Of a stretch of DNA of 64,000 nt, positions 14,609 to 23,136 are shown piece by piece. Positions within the stretch are counted from its first letter, which is position 1; every line of letters begins with the position of its first letter. Made by a program: the position numbers and the translations under genes. The notes below the pieces were generated by a model, which was not told where the DNA came from, did not search any database, and saw only the letters and a program-made list of their open reading frames with translations. Source of the stretch: Emergencia sp. 1XD21-10 (lineage in GTDB: Bacteria; Bacillota; Clostridia; Peptostreptococcales; Anaerovoracaceae); assembly GCF_009936045.1 (NCBI RefSeq), contig NZ_QWEQ01000010.1, positions 113,125 through 177,124 on the forward strand. Reading direction: 5' to 3'.

Positions 14609-16535
14609 AGTTTTAGAAAAGAACATCGCTGATAAAATCGCTGCTGGAGAAGTCATCGAAAGACCAGTCTCCATTATTAAAGAACTTGTAGAAAATTCCC
14701 TTGATGCAGGCGCTGACTCAATCATAGTGGAGATAAAAAACGGTGGAAAAACCTATATTCGTGTCACTGATAACGGCTGCGGTATACCGCGGGAAGAGGC
14801 AGAAACAGCCTTTCTTCGCCATGCAACCAGCAAAATTTCTACAGCAAGAGATCTGGATGCTATCGAAACCCTAGGCTTTCGTGGTGAAGCTCTTGCCAGC
14901 ATCGCCGCAGTAACCCATACGGAATTTATCACTAAGACAAAGGATGCCAAAATGGGCGTGAAACTATTGATCCACGGCAGCGAAGTCATTGCAAACAGTG
15001 GAACTGGCTGTCCTGACGGTACGACCATTATCGTAACAGATCTGTTTTATAATACTCCTGCCAGACGCAAATTCCTTAAATCTGATGGTGCAGAAAGCGG
15101 TCAGATTATCGACTTTATGTCCCAGATTGCGCTGGCTTACCCTGCGGTCAAATTTCGTTTCATCAATAACGGTAATATCATATTTTCTACAGTCGGAAAA
15201 GGTGATGTGCTGGCTGCTATTCTGGCGGTTTATAAAATCAGTGAATACAAGGATTTAGTTCCTGTTACTTATGAGAAAGACGGTAGTAAGGTCAGCGGCT
15301 ACATATCAAGACCATCTCTGTCAAGAACCAATCGGAAAAATCAAATTTTCTTTGTCAACGGAAGGGTTGTTTCCAGCAAAGTCATCGAAAGAGGAGTCGC
15401 TGCCGGCTATAAAGAAAGACTTTTTGACGGCAGATATCCGGTTGCATTTTTGTTTATCAAGACAGATCCTGCAAAGCTGGATGTCAACATTCACCCAAAC
15501 AAAAAGGAAGTCCGCTTTGACAAGGAGGAAGATATCACTGCTTTAGTGGCAGAGGGAATTGTGCAGGCGCTCGGAGCCAAGGCCGCTGTTACAGAGGTCA
15601 AAAACATCTTTAAATCGCCGATAAAGGAGAACGTGCGCCCTGTAGAAACTCAAGTTACAATTTCTGAACCTGAGCCGCCGCAAAAGTCAAAGGCAGAGCC
15701 TGAACAGAAACACGAGCAAAAATCTGAAAATAAATCCGAACCGCGGGTAGACATAAAACAGATATTATCCACCCGTCGAGAAACTTTAAAGGTTGCCGAA
15801 GAAAAAGTGTCCTATGATATGCCGCAGGTCTTCCATGAAGCGAACAAACCGTCAGACGAAGTAACCGATGCGTTTTCGGAACTTCCGCAGTCGAAAGCTG
15901 AAAATACAGAGCTTGAAAAGCCTGTGCTTTCCATTGATACACCTGCAATGCAGCCATTTGATTTTGAGGTTCTTACTTTAACCGGCGCCATATTTGGCAC
16001 CTATATCACGGCTGTTGACGGCAATTACTTTTATCTGATTGACCAGCACGCAGCTCACGAACGTGTATTCTATGAAAAGCTTGTCGGTGAGTATTTGGAG
16101 GAAGAAAAGCTGCGCCAGCCTATTCTGACACCGATACTTCTAGAAGTACCTCTGGCTGTAAAGGAAAATGAATATGACTGGCTAGACTGCCTTTCTGATA
16201 TGGGATTTGCTGTCCAGGAATTCGGGCAGAATTCCTATATTATCAAGGAAATTCCAACCTTTATGACTATTTCTGAAGCGGAAGATTTTGTGAAACACTT
16301 TATCGACAGCGTCGCTGATGGTACAAAGATTCAAAATACCGTTGTCATAAACAAACTGATTACAAAATCCTGTAAAGCGGCGGTAAAGGCTCACGACAAC
16401 CTCTCCATGGAGGAGATGAAAGCACTTATCAAACTGCTTTCCGCATGTAAAAATCCGTTTTCATGCCCTCACGGTAGACCGACCTTTATCAGACTTTCAA
16501 AATACGAAATAGAGAAGATGTTTAAGAGAGTATAA
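14601..16535 (+). CDS. mutL: DNA mismatch repair protein MutL
   Basis: MutL couples mismatch recognition to strand removal. The 644-residue protein has a GHKL ATPase (KIAAGEVIERP, ELVENSLDAGA, DNGCGI, GFRGEALASI), a long hydrophilic linker (about 345-460, rich in Glu, Lys and Pro) and a C-terminal domain with DQHAAHERVFYE, which fits the metal-binding DQHAxxExxxxE of nicking MutL proteins, plus CPHGRP near the end. It is therefore predicted to be an endonuclease, as expected where no MutH exists. It starts within the end of mutS. Confidence 0.95.
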   Translation: MIKVLEKNIADKIAAGEVIERPVSIIKELVENSLDAGADSIIVEIKNGGKTYIRVTDNGCGIPREEAETAFLRHATSKISTARDLDAIETLGFRGEALASIAAVTHTEFITKTKDAKMGVKLLIHGSEVIANSGTGCPDGTTIIVTDLFYNTPARRKFLKSDGAESGQIIDFMSQIALAYPAVKFRFINNGNIIFSTVGKGDVLAAILAVYKISEYKDLVPVTYEKDGSKVSGYISRPSLSRTNRKNQIFFVNGRVVSSKVIERGVAAGYKERLFDGRYPVAFLFIKTDPAKLDVNIHPNKKEVRFDKEEDITALVAEGIVQALGAKAAVTEVKNIFKSPIKENVRPVETQVTISEPEPPQKSKAEPEQKHEQKSENKSEPRVDIKQILSTRRETLKVAEEKVSYDMPQVFHEANKPSDEVTDAFSELPQSKAENTELEKPVLSIDTPAMQPFDFEVLTLTGAIFGTYITAVDGNYFYLIDQHAAHERVFYEKLVGEYLEEEKLRQPILTPILLEVPLAVKENEYDWLDCLSDMGFAVQEFGQNSYIIKEIPTFMTISEAEDFVKHFIDSVADGTKIQNTVVINKLITKSCKAAVKAHDNLSMEEMKALIKLLSACKNPFSCPHGRPTFIRLSKYEIEKMFKRV

Positions 16536-16540
16536 ATGTT

Positions 16541-17467
16541 ATGAACCGGGAAATCATTGTAATCTGCGGACCTACCGCAGTGGGAAAAACAAAATATGCC
16601 ATAGAGACTGCGCTGCATATGGATGGAGAAGTGGTTTCCTGCGACTCCATGCAGCTTTACAAATACATGGACATCGGCAGCGCTAAGCCTACGGCAGAGG
16701 AACGAAGACGTGTGAAACACTATCTGGTCGACGAAATTGAGCCGACTGAGGCTTTTTCAGCAGCAAGATATCAAAAGCTGGCGAAAGGCGCCATCGAGGA
16801 AATCTTTGCAAAAGGCAAAACGCCGGTCATTGCAGGCGGTACGGGTCTTTATCTGAGTGCGCTGCTTTACGATATGGATTTTAGCGCGCCGCCGGGTGAT
16901 ACGGCATTTCGCGACAGCCTTTACAAAGAAGCTGAAACCTACGGACCTGCCTGGCTTCACAAGAAATTGGAAGAAGCGGACCCTGAAGCCGCAAAACGGA
17001 TACACCCCAACAACATCAAGAAAGTAGTCCGCGCCATCGAGGCGGCATCTTTGGGAGAAAAAGTAAAGGACTTTGCGTCAGATTTAAAGCTGACCTCTGA
17101 TTACAGTGCCAGACTTATCGGGCTTGCCAGAGACAGACAGCAGCTTTATGATAGAATTAATCAGAGAGTTGACTTGCTCATGGAGCAGGGACTTTGTGAT
17201 GAGGTAAAAGGGCTGATGGAAAGAGGTCTTACAGAAAGCGATATTTCCATGAAGGGCATCGGCTACAAAGAAATTATCGGCTATTTGGAGGGACGCTACG
17301 ATTTAGCAGAGGCTGTCGATTTAGTCAAGAAAAATACCAGACACTACGCCAAGAGGCAGTTGACCTGGTTTAAACGATATAAGGATATGCAGTGGTTTAA
17401 CATTTCAGAATATGGCAGTGACGAAAGCTGTCTTGAGGAGATCTTTAAATGGCTGGAAAAGAAATAA
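16541..17467 (+). CDS. miaA: tRNA dimethylallyltransferase MiaA
   Basis: MiaA adds a dimethylallyl group to A37 of tRNAs reading U-starting codons. The 308-residue enzyme shows the P-loop GPTAVGKT near residue 9, SCDSMQLYKYMDIGSAKP, GGTGLYLSALL, and the C-terminal RQLTWFKR tRNA-binding motif. It follows mutL by 5 bases, the usual mutS-mutL-miaA order of Firmicutes. The dimethylallyl donor comes from the MEP route whose first gene, dxs, is 9 kb upstream. Its end overlaps the recombinase start by 19 bases. Confidence 0.95.
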   Translation: MNREIIVICGPTAVGKTKYAIETALHMDGEVVSCDSMQLYKYMDIGSAKPTAEERRRVKHYLVDEIEPTEAFSAARYQKLAKGAIEEIFAKGKTPVIAGGTGLYLSALLYDMDFSAPPGDTAFRDSLYKEAETYGPAWLHKKLEEADPEAAKRIHPNNIKKVVRAIEAASLGEKVKDFASDLKLTSDYSARLIGLARDRQQLYDRINQRVDLLMEQGLCDEVKGLMERGLTESDISMKGIGYKEIIGYLEGRYDLAEAVDLVKKNTRHYAKRQLTWFKRYKDMQWFNISEYGSDESCLEEIFKWLEKK

Positions 17468-18576
17468 AAATTCACAATAAAAGTGACAAACCGGATAATA
17501 TCGTAAAAAAAGAAGCGCAGATTTTTCAAGAGTGCGAAGACATTGAGTCGGAACTTCCCAAGTTTTTACGCGGATTTTTCATCTATCTAAAAGGGAATGT
17601 GCTGCCTATGTCCAGACTTGCCTATCTGCACGATATTAAATTCTTCTGCAATTATCTGATTGCTGAAACGGATTTGACAAAGGCGGAGACGACCTCACAG
17701 ATTACTTTAAAAGAATTTGCCGAAATAAAAGCCGCTGACATCAATATCTATCTGGATTACTGCAGAAAATATAAAGTAGAAACAGAAAAAAACATTTACG
17801 TCTATGAAAACAACAATAAGACACTGGCGAGGAAAAAATCTTCTGTCTCAGTAATGTTTAAGCAGCTGTACAGGGATCAGCTCCTCGAAAAGAATATTAC
17901 CGACGGCTTTGACCCGATTCGCGTACCGAAGGCAGGAGAACGGGAGATTAAAGCGCTGCAGGATGATGAGGTCATGATTATGCTGGACGCTGTGACAAAC
18001 GGCACAGGCCTAACCAAGCACGCCTATTCCTATTGGCAAAAAACAAAAAAGCGGGATAAGGCCATTTTGATGTTGTTCTTGACCTATGGTCTCAGACTTT
18101 CCGAGCTGCAGCAGCTGAATGTCTCGTCTTTTAACTTTTCCCGCGGCGAGTTTAAGATTTATAGAAAGCGCGGTAAGGAATCCATCATGCCTTTAAACCA
18201 GTCGGTAACAGCTGTATTGGAGGACTATCTGGCAAATGAAAGACCTGAGGAGGAAACTCTGCTAGAAGACCACCGCGACGCATTATTTCTTTCTCTGCAA
18301 GGCACTCGTATGACTGACAGACAGATTCGAGAGCTTGTAAAGAAATATACCGCAATTGCATTAAAGACTTCATCAAAAGCCGGTTACAGCCCTCATAAGC
18401 TGAGAGCGACGGCTGCGACCAGCTTAATCGGCAGGGGCAATTCGATTTACGATGTGGCAGCTCTTTTGGATCATGAACAGGTGACGACAACCCAGCTTTA
18501 CGCACAGCACAAGCAAAATGTAAAACGTGATTTGGTAAGCGGCATGGAATGGGAAAAGGAGAGGACCGAAAAGTGA
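17449..18576 (+). CDS. Tyrosine recombinase (XerC/D-like integrase family)
   Basis: A 375-residue tyrosine recombinase. The N-terminal SAM-like core-binding domain runs about 35-150; the catalytic part has Arg216 (YGLRLSEL), His316 and Arg319 (PHKLRATAA), His342 (LLDHEQ) and the nucleophile Tyr351 (LYAQH). All catalytic residues look intact. It is longer than XerC/XerD (about 300), with an extra 30-residue basic N-terminus. It begins inside miaA and overlaps the next gene by 4 bases, so it is a fixed operon member, not the integrase of a nearby element; no attachment site is seen. Its target site is unknown. Confidence 0.82.
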   Translation: MAGKEIKIHNKSDKPDNIVKKEAQIFQECEDIESELPKFLRGFFIYLKGNVLPMSRLAYLHDIKFFCNYLIAETDLTKAETTSQITLKEFAEIKAADINIYLDYCRKYKVETEKNIYVYENNNKTLARKKSSVSVMFKQLYRDQLLEKNITDGFDPIRVPKAGEREIKALQDDEVMIMLDAVTNGTGLTKHAYSYWQKTKKRDKAILMLFLTYGLRLSELQQLNVSSFNFSRGEFKIYRKRGKESIMPLNQSVTAVLEDYLANERPEEETLLEDHRDALFLSLQGTRMTDRQIRELVKKYTAIALKTSSKAGYSPHKLRATAATSLIGRGNSIYDVAALLDHEQVTTTQLYAQHKQNVKRDLVSGMEWEKERTEK

Positions 18577-19463
18577 CAGATAAGAATACTTTAAAAGGCG
18601 CAGTTTTCCTTCTTGTGGCTGCTTTCATCTGGGGCTTTGCCATGGTTGCCCTAAAAGCAGGTACGGAAAATCTGCAGCCCTTTTCCTTTACCGGTTATCG
18701 CTGTCTCTTAGGCGGCATATCTCTGATTCCACTCTGGCTATTTGTGGACAAAAGAAAAAGTCCGGCGCAAAGGGAAGTGGAACGCAATCCGAAAACCCTT
18801 GTAATCGGCAGCATTGTGTGCGGCCTCAATCTGATGACTTTTACGATTGCACAGCAGCTGGGGCTTCCGTTTACAACTATTGGAAAAGCAGGTTTTATTA
18901 CGGCGCTGTATATTATTTTAGTACCCCTTGCCGGTGTTTTTCTGGGGAGAAAAATAGAAAAGACAGTATGGATTGCAGTAGTGGTTGCAATGACAGGTTT
19001 TTATTTCATGTGCCTTTACGGCGGCAGTGCCGCTTTTAATCGCGGTGATATGATGATGTTGTTTGCAGCCGTGTTTTATACTGTTTACTTTTATATGGTG
19101 GATCACTTTGTGCAGCAATTAGATCCTGTCAAGTTTTCCTCTTGTCAGTTTATTGTGACTGGAATTGTATGTAGCGTAATATCTCTTCTTTTTGAAGATA
19201 CAAGTCTTGCTGACGTGCAGGCGGCTATAGTTCCGCTTCTTTACGGTGGCATTTGCTCCTGCGGGCTGGGTTACACCTTTCAGGTCATCGGTCAGCGCTA
19301 TATGGAGCCTGCAAAGGCGTCGCTGCTCCTTTCCAGCGAGACCGTCTTTACCATGATTGCGGGCATGATTTTCTTTCAGGAAAAGCTGGCTTTCAGAGAA
19401 TATCTCGGTTGCGGACTGATTTTCTGCGCCATCATTCTTTCACAAATGCAACGAAAATCTTAA
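18573..19463 (+). CDS. EamA/DMT superfamily transporter
   Basis: A membrane protein of 296 residues with about ten hydrophobic helices in two EamA repeats: the first starts GAVFLLVAAFIWGFAMVALKAG, the second ends LAFREYLGCGLIFCAIILSQ. Family members export amino acids, nucleosides or other metabolites; the substrate is not predictable. I chose GTG 18573 since AAAAGGAGAGG (18554-18564) stands 8 bases before it and its GTGA overlaps the recombinase stop; ATG 18549 would be too close to that site. Confidence 0.85.
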   Translation: MTDKNTLKGAVFLLVAAFIWGFAMVALKAGTENLQPFSFTGYRCLLGGISLIPLWLFVDKRKSPAQREVERNPKTLVIGSIVCGLNLMTFTIAQQLGLPFTTIGKAGFITALYIILVPLAGVFLGRKIEKTVWIAVVVAMTGFYFMCLYGGSAAFNRGDMMMLFAAVFYTVYFYMVDHFVQQLDPVKFSSCQFIVTGIVCSVISLLFEDTSLADVQAAIVPLLYGGICSCGLGYTFQVIGQRYMEPAKASLLLSSETVFTMIAGMIFFQEKLAFREYLGCGLIFCAIILSQMQRKS

Positions 19464-19490
19464 GGTTTTGTGAAGAATGATGCAGGGGGA

Positions 19491-19518
19491 TTTACAAACC
19501 TGAAAAGAGGCTTATAAT
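19491..19518 (+). promoter_or_regulatory. Promoter of the YnbB-like gene
   Basis: TTTACA (19491-19496) and a perfect TATAAT (19513-19518) with a 16-base spacer, 30 bases before the next ATG. Confidence 0.65.
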
Positions 19519-19547
19519 TTTAATTGTAATATAAATGGAGAATACAG

Positions 19548-20837
19548 ATGAATTACACAGACAAACTACTTATCGAAAAATTTGGTATCAGCCCAAGGGT
19601 TCTTAATCTTGTAAACAGGGCAGAGGAGGAGATTGCTGACTCCTACCAGACCCTTGATGATATCATGGCATATAACCAGTATAAAGTACTGTCGGCGCTG
19701 CAAAATCACAGAATTGCGGATATGCACTTTGCTTGGAATACAGGATACGGCTACGATGATCCAGGAAGAGAGGCAGTTGAAAAGGTCTATGCAGAGATTT
19801 TTGGAACAGAAGCTGCTTTGGTTCGTCCGACCATCGTAAACGGTACTCACGCTCTAGCGATTACGCTAATGGGCATCCTTCGTCCCGGCGATGAGCTGAT
19901 TTACTGCAGTGGTGGTCCTTACGACACCCTGGAAGAAGTCATCGGTATTCGCGGTGAAGGCATGGGTTCTCTCAAAGAATATGGCGTAACCTATAAACAG
20001 GTAGACTTGCTGCCGGACGGTTCCATTGATCTTGAGACCCTTGGTAAAACCATTTCAGATAAAACCAAAATGGTTTCCATTCAGCGAGCTACCGGATATA
20101 GTTGGCGTAATTCAATTACTGTAAACCAAATTGCAGAAGTTGCTGATTTTGTTCATGGCATCAATTCGGATATCGTCTGTATGGCGGACAACTGCTACGG
20201 CGAGTTTCTCGATGTGAAAGAGCCTACAAACGTTGGAATTGACGTGATAGCGGGTTCTCTTATCAAGAATCCGGGTGGCGGACTTGCCTTGACCGGCGGG
20301 TATGTCTGCGGACGCAGAGATTTGATTGACAAGATTTCTTACCGCATGACCTGTCCGGGAATCGGTGCAGAATGCGGTCTTACCTTCGGACAGACCCGCG
20401 CTATTTTGCAGGGACTGTTTATGGCACCAAAGGTTGTAAACGGGGCAGTGAAAGGTGCAATGCTCTGCGCAAAGGCTTATGAAATGCTGGGTTTTGAAAT
20501 CAGGCCAGGCGTTTCCGACAGTCGCAGCGATATTATTCAGTCTGTGAAACTGGGTTCGCCAGAGGCTGTAGTTGCATTCTGCGAAGGAATTCAGGCGGCT
20601 GCACCTATTGACGCTCACGTAACACCTGTGCCTTGGGCTATGCCGGGTTATGAATCTGATGTGGTTATGGCCGCGGGCGCTTTTGTTCAGGGTTCTTCCA
20701 TTGAGCTCAGCGCCGATGCGCCGATTCGTGAGCCATACATCGTGTATTTCCAAGGGGGACTTACCTACGAGCACTCAAAATTTGGCGTGATTAAGTCAAT
20801 TCAGCAGCTTTACAAAAAAGGGTTATTAGATATTTAA
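19548..20837 (+). CDS. YnbB-type PLP enzyme (methionine gamma-lyase family protein)
   Basis: A 429-residue PLP-dependent protein of the YnbB / 'aluminium resistance' family, related to cystathionine and methionine gamma-lyases. Seen: GYGYDDPGREAVEKVYAEIFG, VRPTIVNGTHALAITLMGIL, a PYDTLEEVIGIRG loop and the PLP lysine region GSLIKNPGGGLALTGGY. The reaction of this family is not firmly established. In Bacillus ynbB is also close to miaA, so the neighbourhood is conserved. It has its own promoter and GGAG site. Confidence 0.85.
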   Translation: MNYTDKLLIEKFGISPRVLNLVNRAEEEIADSYQTLDDIMAYNQYKVLSALQNHRIADMHFAWNTGYGYDDPGREAVEKVYAEIFGTEAALVRPTIVNGTHALAITLMGILRPGDELIYCSGGPYDTLEEVIGIRGEGMGSLKEYGVTYKQVDLLPDGSIDLETLGKTISDKTKMVSIQRATGYSWRNSITVNQIAEVADFVHGINSDIVCMADNCYGEFLDVKEPTNVGIDVIAGSLIKNPGGGLALTGGYVCGRRDLIDKISYRMTCPGIGAECGLTFGQTRAILQGLFMAPKVVNGAVKGAMLCAKAYEMLGFEIRPGVSDSRSDIIQSVKLGSPEAVVAFCEGIQAAAPIDAHVTPVPWAMPGYESDVVMAAGAFVQGSSIELSADAPIREPYIVYFQGGLTYEHSKFGVIKSIQQLYKKGLLDI

Positions 20838-20855
20838 AAGGGATTTGAGGAATTT

Positions 20856-21629
20856 ATGGACAAAGAAACATGGAAAGAAAATGCGCATAAAACAAAAGAT
20901 GATGTAAAGGAGAATATCAAAAAGGCGAAGAAAACTAAGCTGATCCTTTCTATTTTAAAGCTGGCGGTGCTTTCTGGCATTGTAATCGGCATCCCTTTAT
21001 ACATTATCTTTTGCCAGAGGGATTTTATCGAGCAGTTCCGTTCTTTTAACGATGTGCTTGCTTATTTGGAGAGATATAAATTTGAAAGTATCTTCATCTA
21101 CATTGGTATTCAGGTGGTGCAAATCGTCATCAGCGTGATTCCAGGACAGGCATTTCAGTTTGCCGCCGGATATTTGTACGGATTTATCCCAGGGCTGATT
21201 TTTTCCATGATAGGTGCTTTTCTCGGCACACTGATTTCCTTCTATTTGGCGAGACTTCTGGGAAAGGACGCAGTACATCTGTTCTTTGGCGAAGAACGAA
21301 TCAACCATTTTATAGACAGGCTGAACAGCAAAAGGGCATATATCATAGTCTTTCTTTTATACCTGATTCCGGGGCTGCCGAAAGATGTAGTCAGCTACGC
21401 TGCTGGTGTTTCCGAGATGAAATTTAAGGCATTTATGGCATTTTCTATGGCAGGAAGAGTCTTCGGCATGGGAGGAAGCCTTTTGATTGGCGCATTCTAT
21501 TTTAAACAGCATTATATTGGAATGGCTGTAATCGGCGCCTTTGCTGTCATCGCATTTGTTCTCTGCGTCATTTACAGAGATAAAATCAATCAATATCTTG
21601 ATAAATTTTATGATAAAGTTACTAAATAA
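20856..21629 (+). CDS. TVP38/TMEM64 family membrane protein
   Basis: A 257-residue membrane protein with a highly charged, Lys-rich N-terminal stretch (1-29) followed by six or so hydrophobic helices. The VTT-domain signature is seen in PGQAFQFAAGYLYGFIPGLIFSMIGAFLGT and the later LIPGLPKDVVSYAAGVSEM. VTT proteins are related to DedA and have been linked to phospholipid flipping and membrane homeostasis. The gene follows the YnbB gene by 18 bases. The charged head, rich in Lys and Glu, would face the cytoplasm. Confidence 0.85.
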   Translation: MDKETWKENAHKTKDDVKENIKKAKKTKLILSILKLAVLSGIVIGIPLYIIFCQRDFIEQFRSFNDVLAYLERYKFESIFIYIGIQVVQIVISVIPGQAFQFAAGYLYGFIPGLIFSMIGAFLGTLISFYLARLLGKDAVHLFFGEERINHFIDRLNSKRAYIIVFLLYLIPGLPKDVVSYAAGVSEMKFKAFMAFSMAGRVFGMGGSLLIGAFYFKQHYIGMAVIGAFAVIAFVLCVIYRDKINQYLDKFYDKVTK

Positions 21630-21641
21630 ATGGAGGTTTTA

Positions 21642-22178
21642 ATGAAAATTGTAGTCTTAACTGGAAGCCCTCATGAAAATGGAACATCTTTTGTTCTTGC
21701 AGATTCATTTATAAAGGGCGCAGAAGAAGCCGGCCACAGCATTTATCGCTTTGACGCTGCACAGAAAGAAGTGAATGGCTGTATTGCCTGTAACGCCTGT
21801 GGACAAGGAGACGCAGTCTGTGTATTTGAGGATGATATGCAGGAGCTGATTCCGGCTCTGCTTTCTGCGGATATGGTGGTCTTCATATCGCCGGTATATT
21901 ATTCCGGGTTTACCTCTCAGATAAAAGCTGTCATCGATCGCTTCTACAGTATCGATAAAATGCTCTGCGGTGCTCAAAAATCATCTGCACTGCTGGTTAC
22001 TGCAGCAGACACAGATGTTCGCACGGCGAGAGGAATTCAGGCTGTTTACGAAGAGGCAATACACTATCTGAAGTGGGAGGATAAAGGGCAAATTTATGCC
22101 ATAGCCTGTGCAGAGAAAGGGGATATCGAGCAGACCGACTATCCTGAAAAAGCTTATATTCTTGGAAAGTCCTTATAA
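21642..22178 (+). CDS. Flavodoxin-fold NADPH-dependent FMN reductase
   Basis: A 178-residue flavodoxin-fold protein with the FMN phosphate loop GSPHENGTS (about 8-16) and the SPVYYSGFTSQIKAVIDR motif that follows it in iron-sulfur flavoproteins. It has CIACNAC (about 47-53) plus a later Cys, so it may carry an iron-sulfur cluster or redox-active thiols. ATG 21642 is chosen because GGAGG (21632-21636) precedes it; the in-frame ATG at 21630 is part of that site. It probably shares the upstream promoter with the YnbB and TVP38 genes and ends at a strong terminator. Confidence 0.82.
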   Translation: MKIVVLTGSPHENGTSFVLADSFIKGAEEAGHSIYRFDAAQKEVNGCIACNACGQGDAVCVFEDDMQELIPALLSADMVVFISPVYYSGFTSQIKAVIDRFYSIDKMLCGAQKSSALLVTAADTDVRTARGIQAVYEEAIHYLKWEDKGQIYAIACAEKGDIEQTDYPEKAYILGKSL

Positions 22179-22195
22179 TTTCATATGGAAAAGCA

Positions 22196-22231
22196 AGCGT
22201 TCGCAGCCTGTTTTCAGGGCGAACGTTTTTT
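22196..22231 (+). terminator. Intrinsic terminator after the flavoprotein gene
   Basis: CGTTCGC (22198-22204) pairs with GCGAACG (22219-22225), with an inner CCTG/CAGG helix, and a T6 run follows. Confidence 0.88.
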
Positions 22232-22244
22232 ATTATACTATTTT

Positions 22245-22317
22245 CGAACATTTGTTTATTTTTCTCTTGACAAAGAACATTTATTCTGATAATATATAGA
22301 AAACGAACAAATGTTTA
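22245..22317 (+). promoter_or_regulatory. Three LexA-like (SOS) boxes around the yneA-type promoter
   Basis: CGAACATTTGTTTA at 22245-22258 and CGAACAAATGTTTA at 22304-22317 both fit the Firmicute LexA operator core GAAC-N4-GTTY. A weaker copy, AGAACATTTATTCT, lies between them at 22274-22287. Box starts are 29 and 30 bases apart, close to three helical turns. The outer boxes bracket the promoter and the third overlaps its spacer, an arrangement suited to tight repression until DNA damage. Confidence 0.75.
22267..22295 (+). promoter_or_regulatory. Promoter of the yneA-like gene
   Basis: A consensus TTGACA (22267-22272) and an extended -10 (TG at 22287-22288, TAATAT at 22290-22295) have a 17-base spacer. 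Transcription would begin near 22302, inside or just before the third LexA-like box. Confidence 0.75.
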
Positions 22318-22332
22318 GAGAGGTGAGAACAC

Positions 22333-22635
22333 ATGACCAAGAAATATAGAGTAGTTTCCAAATTCAGATTTACATTTTTTATGACAGTTTTAATTCTTTG
22401 TCTTGTTACTATTGCAGGAACATTACTGGGTTTCAATACCGCAAACAGTTCCTCCAAGGATTTATATAACGTAGTTGAGATTGAAGCCGGCGACACCATC
22501 TGGGATATCGCCACAGAATATGGACCGACCAGTTCAGACGCACGCCGAATCGTTGAGGATATCTGTGACATTAACGAAATCACCGCAGATGAACTGACAG
22601 CCGGTCAGAAAATCGTCGTCCCGGTATATCAATAA
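22333..22635 (+). CDS. yneA: LysM membrane mini-protein, probable SOS cell-division inhibitor (YneA-like)
   Basis: A 100-residue protein with a basic N-terminus, one membrane helix (about 13-34) and a C-terminal extracytoplasmic LysM domain (VVEIEAGDTIWDIATEYG through ITADELTAGQKIVVP). Size, topology and LysM match YneA, the SOS-induced division inhibitor of B. subtilis. The three LexA-like boxes at its promoter support the same role: it would delay septation after DNA damage. In Bacillus yneA lies beside lexA; no lexA is visible here. AGAGAGG stands before the ATG. Confidence 0.78.
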   Translation: MTKKYRVVSKFRFTFFMTVLILCLVTIAGTLLGFNTANSSSKDLYNVVEIEAGDTIWDIATEYGPTSSDARRIVEDICDINEITADELTAGQKIVVPVYQ

Positions 22636-22815
22636 ACTTGCTTTTATGAATTTAGACATATTTAGAAAAAACACCATTTTGAGCGAGTTTTTTCGTCGAC
22701 CAAGATATCGATTACACACGATAAAATCGCTTAAAACGCAAATTAGAGCTTCAGAAATTTTATCCCATAAAGGAATGTCTGCTGCGCCAATTCCTTTTAA
22801 GTAGAAGACATTCCG

Positions 22816-22862
22816 AAACTCAGGACTATATGTGCCTTTACACATAAGTCCTGAGTTTTTTG
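22816..22862 (+). terminator. Strong intrinsic terminator
   Basis: AAACTCAGGACT...ATGTG (22816-22834) pairs with CACAT...AGTCCTGAGTTT (22841-22858), about 17 pairs with a small bulge, followed by Ts. It ends the yneA-like transcript or a small RNA in the gap. Confidence 0.85.
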
Positions 22863-23076
22863 TCTAAGAAAAAACATAAGTGATTACGTGAGTAGATGTA
22901 AACGCAAAGCAGAAACTATGAAGATTTATTTTGAATCTTTAAAGATAAGTTTTATGAAACAAGATAAGATAAAATAAAAAAAAATTATTGATGATTAGAG
23001 AACAAATTTTGCTGATGTTGGATTAGAAACTTAAGGTATTTTGATATGGTTTTGGCAAAGTGTTCATAAACCTTCC

Positions 23077-23114
23077 ATAACTATTCCCAAAATTATGATT
23101 TTAGGAATAGTTAT
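23077..23114. repeat. 11-bp stem-loop between convergent genes
   Basis: ATAACTATTCC (23077-23087) is the exact reverse complement of GGAATAGTTAT (23104-23114). It lies just after the minus-strand VanY-type gene. No T run follows on either strand, so it may protect a 3' end rather than terminate. Confidence 0.55.
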
Positions 23115-23136
23115 TACACTTACGACCAATCACCTT

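Larger units (their letters stand above)
22636..23136. other. Intergenic gap of about 500 bases with hairpins
   Basis: AT-rich and without a credible gene. It contains a 9-bp inverted repeat (GGAATGTCT at 22772-22780 with AGACATTCC at 22806-22814), a strong plus-strand terminator at 22816-22862, and an 11-bp stem-loop at 23077-23114. The terminator is 180 bases after the yneA-like gene, so the transcript has a long 3' leader or a small RNA may lie between. Confidence 0.65.

Noticed and set aside
17449..18576. Integrase of a prophage or integrative element
   Set aside because: It is embedded by overlaps in the mutSL-miaA operon, with no phage genes, direct repeats or tRNA target beside it.
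20112..20774. A 220-codon minus-strand open frame inside the YnbB-like gene
   Set aside because: Antisense shadow with basic, low-complexity translation and no family resemblance.
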